DNA of 64,000 nucleotides, taken from the NCBI GenBank assembly GCA_943370285.1, contig CALRQJ020000008.1, positions 62,001 through 126,000 on the forward strand, given 5' to 3'. Below the pieces are notes generated by a model that was not told the origin of the DNA, made no database searches, and worked only from the letters and a program-made list of their open reading frames with translations. This document shows positions 8,549 through 16,733 of this stretch, piece by piece. Positions within the stretch are counted from its first letter, which is position 1. Each line of letters opens with the position of its first letter. This stretch comes from CALRQJ02 sp943370285. Its GTDB lineage: Bacteria > Bacteroidota > Bacteroidia > Chitinophagales > Chitinophagaceae. The translations under genes and the position numbers were made by a program.

Positions 8549-9690
8549 TCTGGCAGTGCTTCACACTCCATCGTGCAAAAACGACTATACAATTTTTCAT
8601 ACACCGGTATGATATTATGAATGTCATATTGCTGTGCTTGTTCAAAAGCTTGCTGTTTGAATTGCTGTAACAATGCATCGTCTTGAAGAAGATCAATAGC
8701 ATATTTACTCATGGCAGCAACATCGCCAACTTCGGTTGTATAACCAGTTACACCATGAATATTTATTTCTCCCAATCCACCGGCATTGGTACTTATTACC
8801 GGCATTCTAGCTGCCATTGCTTCTAGCGCAGCCAATCCAAAACTTTCATATTCACTTGGTAATAAAAATAAATCGCTAACCACTAAAATTTCTTCAATCT
8901 GTTCTTGTTTACCAACAAAACGAATATCATCAAAAACACCAAGTTCTCTAGCTAATTCTTCAGTGGCAGAACGTTCCGGTCCATCACCCACCATCAATAA
9001 TTTGGCGTTTATTTTGTTACGTACAGCAGCAAAGATGTGAACTACATCATTCACTCTTTTTACTTTTCTAAAATTAGAAGCATGCACTAAAATTTTTTCA
9101 CCGTGCGGTGCAATTACTTTTCTAAACGCATCAATTGGTTTTTTGCTAAATCTTTCTACGTCTACAAAGTTGTAAATCACTTCAATCTCTTTTGTAATGT
9201 CGAAAAACTTATAAGTCTCTTCTCTTAAGTTATTTGAAACTGCGGTGATGGCATCGCTTTCATTAATGGAAAAAGTTACGACAGGGGCATAGGTTTTGTC
9301 TTTACCTACCAATGTAATATCTGTGCCGTGTAATGTGGTAATAAATGGAATTTTCTTGCCTTTTTGTGCCACAATTTGTTTGGCTAAGTAGGCGGCCGAA
9401 GCATGAGGTATGGCATAGTGTACATGCAATAAATCCAAATCATGATTCATGATGACATCGACCATTGTGCTGGCCAATGCCACTTCGTAGGGAGGATAAT
9501 CAAACAACGGATAAGTTGGTACCCTTACTTCGTGGTAATAAATATTGGTATTGAAAACATTTAATCTAACCGGCTGCTGATAAGTTATAAAATGTACTGC
9601 ATGTCCCTTATCAGCCAATGCTTTTCCTAATTCTGTCGCTAAAACACCGCTTCCACCAAAAGTAGGATAGCAAACAATACCTATACGCAT
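8545..9690 (-). CDS. bshA: N-acetyl-alpha-D-glucosaminyl L-malate synthase BshA
   Basis: GT4 glycosyltransferase that joins UDP-GlcNAc to L-malate, the first step of bacillithiol synthesis. It has 381 residues. Family-typical sequence includes MRIGIVCYPTFGGSGV at the N-terminus, the acceptor region LLHVHYAIPHASAAYLA, LHGTDITLVG and, in the GT-B donor domain, FRKVKRV and LLPSEYESFGLAALEAMA (the E-x7-E motif). Its presence implies a bacillithiol thiol pool. The bshB and bshC partners are not in this window. It stands alone between convergent and divergent neighbours. Confidence 0.95.
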   Translation of the reverse strand: MRIGIVCYPTFGGSGVLATELGKALADKGHAVHFITYQQPVRLNVFNTNIYYHEVRVPTYPLFDYPPYEVALASTMVDVIMNHDLDLLHVHYAIPHASAAYLAKQIVAQKGKKIPFITTLHGTDITLVGKDKTYAPVVTFSINESDAITAVSNNLREETYKFFDITKEIEVIYNFVDVERFSKKPIDAFRKVIAPHGEKILVHASNFRKVKRVNDVVHIFAAVRNKINAKLLMVGDGPERSATEELARELGVFDDIRFVGKQEQIEEILVVSDLFLLPSEYESFGLAALEAMAARMPVISTNAGGLGEINIHGVTGYTTEVGDVAAMSKYAIDLLQDDALLQQFKQQAFEQAQQYDIHNIIPVYEKLYSRFCTMECEALPD

Positions 9691-9806
9691 ACTGCAAATT
9701 TAATCTAAACAGCTAAGTAACAATATATTTGGCATTAAGTTGTTGCCGCTAGTAATATTGCCGCAGGTGGTAACATTTCCTTAATTTCAAACTTTAACCT
9801 ATCAAC

Positions 9807-11177
9807 ATGAAAAAGATATTCTATTTACTTCTAGCACCCTTATTTACCATAGCTCAAACTACCAATGATGATGCTACTTTACTTAGAAAATTGGCTGATG
9901 AAGTAATGGTGAACGGCAAAGCATACGACAACCTGCGTTACCTGACCAAACAAATTGGCGGCAGATTAGCCGGTTCTCCACAGTATAACTTAGCAAGTGC
10001 TTGGGGAAAAAAAGTGATGGAAGAACAAGGGGCTGATAAAGTTTGGTTGCAAGAATGTATGGTGCCACATTGGGTAAGAGGTGGTGTTGACAAAGCAGAA
10101 ATTGTGTTGTTAAATGGCAAAAAAACAAAACGACCTCTAGATGTGGTGGCGTTAGGAAATTCTTTGGGCAGCGATACAAAAGGTCTTCAAGCACCAGTTG
10201 TTGCCGTGGCCAATTACGATGAATTAGAACGTAGAAAAGATGAATTAAAAGGAAAAATTGTTTTCTACAATTTCAAGTTTAATCCCACTAATATTCGGCC
10301 CGGAACCTCTTACGGTCAATCGGGAATTTATCGCCGCAATGGTGCAAGCCGTGCAGCAAAGTATGGTGCTGTAGGCGTTATTGTTCGTTCATTAACAGAA
10401 GGAACTAATAATCATCCGCATACCGGTGCCATGGCATACAACGATTCTTTTCCGAAGATTCCTGCGTTAGCTGTAGGCATTGAAGATGCTGATTATTTAT
10501 GGAATGCTGCTAAGCAATCTAGCCTTACTGTAAAGCTTACAACACATGGTTATTTTTTGCCGGATACCATCAATCATAATGTAATTGGTGAATTGATAGG
10601 AACTGTGACACCGGAAAAAATTATCACCATCGGTGGACATTTAGACAGTTGGGATAATTGCGAAGGTGCCCATGATGATGGTGCAGGAGTGGTGCAAACA
10701 ATGGAAGTGTTAAGGGCTTTAAAAGCGATTGGCTACAAGCCAAAATGTACGATTCGATTTGTGTTGTTTGCCAATGAAGAAAATGGCTTACGTGGCGGTC
10801 AAAAATATGCCGATGAAGCGAAGGCTAACAACGAACAACATGTGTTTGCTCTAGAAAGCGATGCTGGTGGATTTTCTCCCCGTGGTTTTGGATTTACCAT
10901 GAGTAAAGACAAATTAGACAACATTCAACCTTGGTTAACCTTGTTGAAACCGTATGGCACAATGGAGTTGAGTGATGGCGGCGGCGGTGCAGATATTGGT
11001 CCGTTAAATAAGGCTTTTGGCACACCTGTAGCAGGTTTAAGTCCAGATGGACAACGTTATTTTGATCATCATCACGCCAGAAACGATACGTTTGAAGCCG
11101 TTAATAAGAGAGAATTGTTATTGGGGGCATTAAATATGGCTGCATTAGTTTACCTCGTTGACAAATATGGGTTGTAA
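9807..11177 (+). CDS. Exported M28 family zinc peptidase with PA domain
   Basis: Secreted aminopeptidase/carboxypeptidase-like enzyme of the carboxypeptidase Q (plasma glutamate carboxypeptidase) type, 456 residues. The signal peptide covers residues 1-17. A protease-associated (PA) domain spans roughly 125-250. The di-zinc catalytic core follows, with H278 (GGHLDSWD), D290/D291 (HDDGAG), the catalytic E324 or E325 (FANEENG), D352 (ESDAGG) and a late histidine in FDHHHARND. All metal ligands are present, so the enzyme looks active. Likely role: trimming peptides outside the cytoplasm for nutrition. The next small gene starts 23 bases later and may be co-transcribed. Confidence 0.92.
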   Translation: MKKIFYLLLAPLFTIAQTTNDDATLLRKLADEVMVNGKAYDNLRYLTKQIGGRLAGSPQYNLASAWGKKVMEEQGADKVWLQECMVPHWVRGGVDKAEIVLLNGKKTKRPLDVVALGNSLGSDTKGLQAPVVAVANYDELERRKDELKGKIVFYNFKFNPTNIRPGTSYGQSGIYRRNGASRAAKYGAVGVIVRSLTEGTNNHPHTGAMAYNDSFPKIPALAVGIEDADYLWNAAKQSSLTVKLTTHGYFLPDTINHNVIGELIGTVTPEKIITIGGHLDSWDNCEGAHDDGAGVVQTMEVLRALKAIGYKPKCTIRFVLFANEENGLRGGQKYADEAKANNEQHVFALESDAGGFSPRGFGFTMSKDKLDNIQPWLTLLKPYGTMELSDGGGGADIGPLNKAFGTPVAGLSPDGQRYFDHHHARNDTFEAVNKRELLLGALNMAALVYLVDKYGL

Positions 11178-11200
11178 CTTTAGCATTCAATTAAAGTATT

Positions 11201-11584
11201 ATGAAAACCTTTTGGAAGATTCTTATAGGAATTATTATTGTGTTAGGTATTTTCAGCTATGTAAGATTCGGTTATGTATATGCTACGGGTACTAAAGCCG
11301 GGGTATTGAATACGTTTCAAGAAAAAGGCTATGTATTTAAAACCTTTGAAGGGAAAATTATTCAAAGTGGCTTTAGGGCTAATGTGCAAAGCAACGAATT
11401 TGATTTTAGTGTTACAGATGATAAAGTAGCAAAAATTTTAATGGAAAATGCCGGTAAAGAAGTTAACCTGCATTACAAAAGATACTTTGGAAGTTTACCT
11501 TGGCGTGGTATGAGTAGTTATATTGTAGATAGTGTGTATCAAATTAGAGGCGTAGCCGGAGAAACCATTATTACGCCTAAATAA
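11201..11584 (+). CDS. Small membrane-anchored conserved protein, 127 aa
   Basis: One N-terminal hydrophobic helix (FWKILIGIIIVLGIFSYV) is followed by an extracytoplasmic beta-rich domain with the recognisable strings GTKAGVLNTFQEKGYVFKT, FEGKI, NEFDFSV and NLHYKRYFGSLPWRGMSSY. Proteins of this shape are widespread in Bacteroidota; some databases carry them under an unsupported 6-phosphogluconate dehydrogenase label, which nothing here justifies. It lies 23 bases after the M28 peptidase, and its stop codon abuts that of the convergent methylase gene. Function unknown. Confidence 0.7.
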   Translation: MKTFWKILIGIIIVLGIFSYVRFGYVYATGTKAGVLNTFQEKGYVFKTFEGKIIQSGFRANVQSNEFDFSVTDDKVAKILMENAGKEVNLHYKRYFGSLPWRGMSSYIVDSVYQIRGVAGETIITPK

Positions 11585-12280
11585 TTACGCCATCAGTAGG
11601 AAAATCGCTAATCGTTTATGTATATCGGGTAATTGATTTTTCCATTGTTGTACGGTTTTGGTTTGAATACTTTCTGCAGGTGCAGTAATATCCACTGCAA
11701 TACAAAGTTTAGTTTGTGGTTTGCAAGTAGTAATGATTTCTTTGATCAGCTGATTATTTCTGAACGGTGTTTCTATAAAAATTTGCGTACATTTTTTTTT
11801 GGCAGACTCTTGTTCTAATCCTTGAATCGCTTTTTTACGTTCGTTGTTATCAATAGGTAAATACCCAACAAATTGAAATTGTTGTCCATTCATACCGCTA
11901 GCCATTAAGGCCAATAAAATAGAACTTGGCCCTACCAATGGTTTTATAATAGCATTGATTTGTTGTGCAGCGGCTACTAAAATCTGGCCCGGATCTGCCA
12001 CGCCGGGGCAACCGGCTTCACTAATGATACCGATATTTTTTCCTACTTTCAATAACTGTAGAAACTGCTGCTGCACTGCATCTTCGGCTTTGTGTATCGC
12101 AAACCATTGGTAATCATCAATCACCATTTCTCGCCATAATTTTTTTAAAAAACGACGAGCTGTTTTTTCGTTTTCTACAAAAAATACCTGGCATTGTTTA
12201 ATATGATCAAGCAGATAAGCTGGCAAAGGCTCCAACGCATCTTCATGCAAAAAAGTAGGGATCAAAAAAACAGTACCCAT
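11585..12280 (-). CDS. RsmI-like SAM-dependent methyltransferase (tetrapyrrole methylase fold)
   Basis: 231-residue tetrapyrrole-methylase-fold protein related to RsmI, the 16S rRNA C1402 2'-O-methyltransferase, but of the shorter, divergent kind. Visible are the N-terminal strand MGTVFLIPTFL, the SAM loop IGIISEAGCPGVADPG, LVGPSSILLALMASGMNGQQFQFVGYLP, and IFIETPFRN. The usual RsmI C-terminal extension is missing, so the target may differ. Its ATG overlaps the stop of the EI24 gene in TAATG, indicating coupled translation. Confidence 0.8.
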   Translation of the reverse strand: MGTVFLIPTFLHEDALEPLPAYLLDHIKQCQVFFVENEKTARRFLKKLWREMVIDDYQWFAIHKAEDAVQQQFLQLLKVGKNIGIISEAGCPGVADPGQILVAAAQQINAIIKPLVGPSSILLALMASGMNGQQFQFVGYLPIDNNERKKAIQGLEQESAKKKCTQIFIETPFRNNQLIKEIITTCKPQTKLCIAVDITAPAESIQTKTVQQWKNQLPDIHKRLAIFLLMA

Positions 12281-13041
12281 TAAGCTTTATTTTTTTGTGG
12301 ATACAAACTTAATGTAGCAGCAACAACAGCATAAGCCGGTGCTAACATCCAACCAATAAAAGGAATCAAGTGCATGAGGTAAAAAACCATTCCATTACCT
12401 ATGGCCAATCCTTTATGAGTGCCAATGTAAAAAATACTTTCAGCAGGCGATTTTTTATGTCTTTCCATGCTATAGTCCAACATAGAAAATCCGTAATAAT
12501 AACATTCAATCAGTAAAGCAAAAATGGGAGTAATCCAACCCACAACAGGTATTAGCGATAGAAATAAAATAGATATGGTGTACACTGTTTGCCAAAGCAT
12601 ATTTCGTAACGAGAGTCTAATGCCACGTACGATATCTTTTAGCAATTGCGAAACACTGAAAGGATAATCTTTGCCTTCAATAATGGCTTCTGTCTTTTCG
12701 CTGAGGTAGGCAAAAACGGGTGAACCTAAAATCAACCAAATGTATTTAAACAAAGAAAAGTAGAACAACATAAGGAGCAGCCAAACCATTGAACCTCCGA
12801 GCACAAATAAAAAACCAATGATGCCGCTTTGTAATTGTTGCACCCAATTTTTCAAGCCTGTTTTAATGCTAATCCATTCAATAACTGCACTGGCACTTTG
12901 TCCAAAATAATACATGCTTACAGAGAATAAAATCATGTAAATCAATCCTGGGATAACAATCCATTTCCACAGCCGATGTTTTAAAATAAATCGGTGTGCT
13001 TGTGCATATGCCTGAAACGATATAACTATTTCTTTGAGCAA
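12280..13041 (-). CDS. EI24-domain (CysZ-like) integral membrane protein
   Basis: 253-residue inner-membrane protein with about five hydrophobic helices and the N-terminal pattern FQAYAQAHRFILKHRLWKWIVIPGL typical of EI24/CysZ-like proteins. CysZ of E. coli is linked to sulfate uptake, but a sulfate role here is only an extrapolation. The start is a TTG at 13041: an in-frame TAA lies five codons upstream and no ATG occurs before the first transmembrane helix, so the rare start is forced. It is coupled by a one-base overlap to the RsmI-like gene. Confidence 0.78.
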   Translation of the reverse strand: MLKEIVISFQAYAQAHRFILKHRLWKWIVIPGLIYMILFSVSMYYFGQSASAVIEWISIKTGLKNWVQQLQSGIIGFLFVLGGSMVWLLLMLFYFSLFKYIWLILGSPVFAYLSEKTEAIIEGKDYPFSVSQLLKDIVRGIRLSLRNMLWQTVYTISILFLSLIPVVGWITPIFALLIECYYYGFSMLDYSMERHKKSPAESIFYIGTHKGLAIGNGMVFYLMHLIPFIGWMLAPAYAVVAATLSLYPQKNKA

Positions 13042-13093
13042 TTGGGGGTAATTTTATGGCGTAAATTTAAACCATTCGTGTGTTATAGCACCT

Positions 13094-14098
13094 TTAGAAT
13101 TTAGGGCAACGTATGCCGGTGCTTTCTGCAGGTTTGGCAATGTAAATCAATGACAACTCAAAACCACCACGGCTCTGCGCTGCAGCTTTCAAATTGCTTA
13201 TTGTTGCATCATAACTTACGCCTAAACGATAATTGCCAAATTCTAAACCTACATAAGGTATAATGGCGTCATTCATTCTTAACCAACTACCTGCATAAAG
13301 GCTTGTTGGTTTATCTCCGTTGTCAGCCACTGTAAATTGCATCGCTCCGCCAATTACCGTTTCTTTTGCACCGGCCTGACTGCTATGCAACATACTCAAA
13401 TGAACCGTTGAATTATAACCTGCAGGAAAATAACCACCGGCATGAAAAGTAGTTCTAGGATTCAACGTAAAAAATGTGCCTGTAAACTGTTGTTTGGGCC
13501 GATTGATATGATACATGCTAACACCAACATAATAGTTGTTACGGTCGTTGCTGCTTCCGTTGAATAATAAACCTGCATTTAAATCGAAATAACTATTTGC
13601 TAATGTGGTGTTGTCAAATATTTCTGTAGTAGTTCCTGTAAAACCGAATGGTGTTAGTTGGTCTCCAAATTTTAGGTTTTGGGTATTGATGTTCATATTG
13701 GAGTACGTACCTTGAAATGCAGCACCAATTTGGTTATAACCTTCTTCATCTAGCCCTTTGTGAAAAGCAGTAGAAACAGATAAATAGTTGAAGTTAACTG
13801 CACCGCCGGCACTTTTATCGGTATACCCCATAATGCCCAAACCCCAAGTGTCGTTTGGATCGATATGTGATTTCATTATCGGAAAATCGACTGCTACAGT
13901 TTTGGTGTCGAATGCTTTGTTAATGGTAGGCCATTGGTTTCTGTAATTACCGGCTACTCTTAAATTGCCATCAAACTTTCCGGTAAAAGCCGGGTTTAAT
14001 GTTAGGGGTGAAGCAAAAAATTGTGAAAAATGCGGATCCTGAGCTTTTAGTTTGCTCATTAAAGGCATCAACACGATAAATAATAAAAATTGCTTCAT
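13094..14098 (-). CDS. PorP/SprF family type IX secretion membrane protein
   Basis: Outer-membrane beta-barrel related to PorP/SprF, a family tied to the type IX secretion system and gliding in Bacteroidota. Signal peptide residues 1-20 end in LKAQ, followed by the family signature QDPHFSQFFASPLTLNPAFTG. The remainder consists of alternating beta strands and aromatic-rich turns (GIMGYTDKSAGG, YYVGVSMYHIN, YVGLEFGNYRLGVSYD). The start at 14098 is preferred over an open frame reaching 14167 because it opens into the signal peptide. Two T9SS cargo proteins are encoded elsewhere in this window. Whether it secretes a specific substrate is unknown. Confidence 0.9.
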   Translation of the reverse strand: MKQFLLFIVLMPLMSKLKAQDPHFSQFFASPLTLNPAFTGKFDGNLRVAGNYRNQWPTINKAFDTKTVAVDFPIMKSHIDPNDTWGLGIMGYTDKSAGGAVNFNYLSVSTAFHKGLDEEGYNQIGAAFQGTYSNMNINTQNLKFGDQLTPFGFTGTTTEIFDNTTLANSYFDLNAGLLFNGSSNDRNNYYVGVSMYHINRPKQQFTGTFFTLNPRTTFHAGGYFPAGYNSTVHLSMLHSSQAGAKETVIGGAMQFTVADNGDKPTSLYAGSWLRMNDAIIPYVGLEFGNYRLGVSYDATISNLKAAAQSRGGFELSLIYIAKPAESTGIRCPKF

Positions 14099-14141
14099 TG
14101 ATAGTCGTAAGACATCGAAAATAAGTGAAATGTTGTATCCA

Positions 14142-14175
14142 GAAAAAAATAGCTGATGTTTTAACATTCAGCTAT
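14142..14175 (-). terminator. Terminator of upp
   Basis: On the minus strand an ATAGCTGAATGTT / AACATCAGCTAT stem with a small AA loop is followed by seven T. It sits 12 bases past the upp stop. Confidence 0.85.
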
Positions 14176-14187
14176 AGTAATGGAAAT

Positions 14188-14838
14188 TTAGGCTTGTACT
14201 TTTGTCCCGTATGCCAGATCTCCGGCATCACCTAATCCAGGAACGATATAACCTTTGGCAGTCAATTCATCATCGATATCGCCACACCAAATTTTTACAT
14301 CTCCGGCTTCTCTTTCAACATATTCAATACCAACGGTACAAGCAATGGCACATACAAAATGGATTTGTGAAGGATTGCCTTCATCTCTCATGTGATGGAT
14401 GGTTTTGACCAAAGAAGCACCTGTGGCTAACATAGGATCGCTGATAATGACGATTCGATTATCTAATGCAGGGCAACTCATGTATTCTAAGCTAATTTCA
14501 AAACTGCCATCTCTGTGGTGTTTGCGATAAGCAGATATAAAAGCATTATCGGCTTTGTCAAAATAATTCAGCATGCCACTATGCAAAGCTAATCCGGCTC
14601 TTAAAATGGTAGCTAGTACAGGCTGTTGTTGTAACACTTTACTCGTATGAATGCCCATTGGGGTTTGAATCTCTTTTTCTTCCCAGGGCATTTCTTTACT
14701 GATTTGGTAGGCTGCAATTTCGCCAATACGTTCTAGGTTACGACGAAATCGTAATCTGTCGTTTTGCACATTTACATCTCTTAATTCACTAATCCAGTTA
14801 CTAACAAGGCTGTGTTCTTGGCTTAAATTAATTACCAT
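14188..14838 (-). CDS. upp: Uracil phosphoribosyltransferase
   Basis: Salvages uracil with PRPP to UMP. It has 216 residues. The PRPP loop is VIISDPMLATGASL, and the uracil-binding C-terminal signature YIVPGLGDAGDLAYGT is intact. The loop RAGLALHSGML also matches the family. The ATG at 14838 is the only reasonable start. The gene is monocistronic with its own terminator. Confidence 0.96.
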   Translation of the reverse strand: MVINLSQEHSLVSNWISELRDVNVQNDRLRFRRNLERIGEIAAYQISKEMPWEEKEIQTPMGIHTSKVLQQQPVLATILRAGLALHSGMLNYFDKADNAFISAYRKHHRDGSFEISLEYMSCPALDNRIVIISDPMLATGASLVKTIHHMRDEGNPSQIHFVCAIACTVGIEYVEREAGDVKIWCGDIDDELTAKGYIVPGLGDAGDLAYGTKVQA

Positions 14839-15001
14839 ACAATTCAGTTTTGGTGCGGCTATAAGGCAAATTTACTTCAAAAAGTCTTCGCTTACTAAAA
14901 TATCGCAACGCAGTGCTGTTGTACCATTTTTAAATTTTTTTTCGCCGGTTTATGTAATTGTTTAGAAAATACCATCCAGTGGGTATATAAAAATCAAGAA
15001 C

Positions 15002-16666
15002 ATGAAAAATATAATTGCTACAGTAGCTTTTTCTGCCATCAGTTGGTATGCTTCGGCACAAGAAACAAAACCAATATCGGTAAATGCCATACTCAATCAT
15101 GTAAATGTAAATTTTGGTTATGGTGCCGAATTGACTCACTCCGCTAAAACGCAGTTACAGAAAGGAGTACAGGAAATTGAGTTAAATAATGTGAGTACTT
15201 TGTTGGATCAAAATACGATACAGGTTACTTGTCCCGAGAATGTAACATTGTTATCCTATCGGTTTAATGTAAAAACGGAAACCACCAATATTACCAATCC
15301 CATTCTACCCAAAATGGAAGACAGTATTAAACAACTGAACAAACAGATTAATGCAGTTAATAATGACTATTTTATTACCGAAGAACAACTGAAAAAAACA
15401 TCGGCATTGGTAGAAGTGTATACCAACAGTGGTAACAAAAATATTAATGGGGCAGAAGTGATAAAGTTGATTGATTTCTATAGTAATAAAATTCAAGTGT
15501 ATAGAGCTACACTGTATGCTCAGAAAATTAAGAAAGAGGAGTATCAAGAACAGATAAATGAGATTCGTAAACGAATGGATGAAGCAAGGGCAACCGGTAA
15601 TAAATACTTGTCAAAAACCATTGGGCAATTGATTTTACAAGTTATGGCCAACCAAGCCGGTAATGCCGATTTTGAAGCTACCTATTTTACGCAAAGAGCA
15701 GGATGGGTGCCTACTTATGAAATGCGGATGAAAACCATTGACAATAGTTTCAAATTAGCATGGAAAGCCTCTGTTAGCCAAACCACGGGTATTGATTGGA
15801 AGCAAGCTAAACTTACTTTGAGCACCAATAATCCTAATTTAAGTACTACCGCACCTTTGCTTAATGCCTGGTATTTACAACAATATGTACCTAGAGTGTA
15901 TAACGATATGTTGAGAGGCAGACAAGCAGCAGTAAATAGTGTACAATCTTTAAACGAAGTAGTAGTTGTGGGTTATGGTAAGGAGAACAAAGCAACTGCT
16001 AAAGACGAAGATATGAGTGATGTAAGTGCTTATACCAATGTGGCTGAAAGTCGCCTTTATACTAGCTTTGAAATTGATTTGCCTTACGATATTCCTTGTG
16101 ATGGTAAAAGTTACAGTGTAGCGATTAAAGAAGAAGATATAAAAGCAGGATATAAACATTACAGTGTGCCAAAATTAGACAGAGATGCTTTTTTAATGGC
16201 TGAGTTAAGCGATTGGGAAAATTTAGATTTGTTACCCGGTGAAGCCAATATTATTATGGATGGGAAATACATTGGTAAATCGTTCATAGATCCTAATGCA
16301 GTTACTGATACACTCACCTTTTCTTTAGGTAGAGATAAACGAATCACCACAAAAAGACAACTAGTAAAAGAAAGTAGCAAGAGTAAAGTAAAAGGAGATA
16401 CAAAAACTGAAACATTTACTTATGAATTGACTGTGAAGAATAACAAAAAACAGACCGTCAATTTATTGCTGAAAGATCAGTATCCACTAAGCAGAGACAA
16501 AGACATTACCGTAACATTAGATGATGGGGCTAATGCCGAAGTAAATGCTGATTTAGGTATTTTAAATTGGAAACTAGAGTTGCAACCCGGCGAAAGCAAA
16601 AAAATCAGATTCAGTTATTCTGTGAAATATCCAAAAGATAAAGTGATTGGAAATTTAAGGCAGTAG
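15002..16666 (+). CDS. DUF4140/DUF4139 (MuiA-family) exported protein with SusC-like motif
   Basis: Exported protein of 554 residues. The signal peptide (1-19, ending ASAQ) is followed by a DUF4140 beta domain (about 30-95), a long coiled-coil segment (105-205) and a DUF4139 domain (about 225-550). This is the layout of 'mucoidy inhibitor A' family proteins, whose molecular role is unknown. The odd feature is LNEVVVVGYG at residues 317-326 inside DUF4139. That string is the hallmark just before the plug of SusC-type TonB-dependent receptors, but no receptor barrel is present here. It is convergent with clpB, with a shared hairpin between them. Confidence 0.85.
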   Translation: MKNIIATVAFSAISWYASAQETKPISVNAILNHVNVNFGYGAELTHSAKTQLQKGVQEIELNNVSTLLDQNTIQVTCPENVTLLSYRFNVKTETTNITNPILPKMEDSIKQLNKQINAVNNDYFITEEQLKKTSALVEVYTNSGNKNINGAEVIKLIDFYSNKIQVYRATLYAQKIKKEEYQEQINEIRKRMDEARATGNKYLSKTIGQLILQVMANQAGNADFEATYFTQRAGWVPTYEMRMKTIDNSFKLAWKASVSQTTGIDWKQAKLTLSTNNPNLSTTAPLLNAWYLQQYVPRVYNDMLRGRQAAVNSVQSLNEVVVVGYGKENKATAKDEDMSDVSAYTNVAESRLYTSFEIDLPYDIPCDGKSYSVAIKEEDIKAGYKHYSVPKLDRDAFLMAELSDWENLDLLPGEANIIMDGKYIGKSFIDPNAVTDTLTFSLGRDKRITTKRQLVKESSKSKVKGDTKTETFTYELTVKNNKKQTVNLLLKDQYPLSRDKDITVTLDDGANAEVNADLGILNWKLELQPGESKKIRFSYSVKYPKDKVIGNLRQ

Positions 16667-16687
16667 TTTGTTTGTTTGCAAAAAGAA

Positions 16688-16719
16688 AAACCGGCATCCG
16701 TAAAAGGTTGCCGGTTTTC
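16688..16719. terminator. Bidirectional terminator between the DUF4139 gene and clpB
   Basis: AAAACCGGCA / TGCCGGTTTT, a perfect 10-bp stem with a 12-base loop, lies between convergent stop codons. Confidence 0.85.
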
Positions 16720-16733
16720 TAATTTCAATTTGA

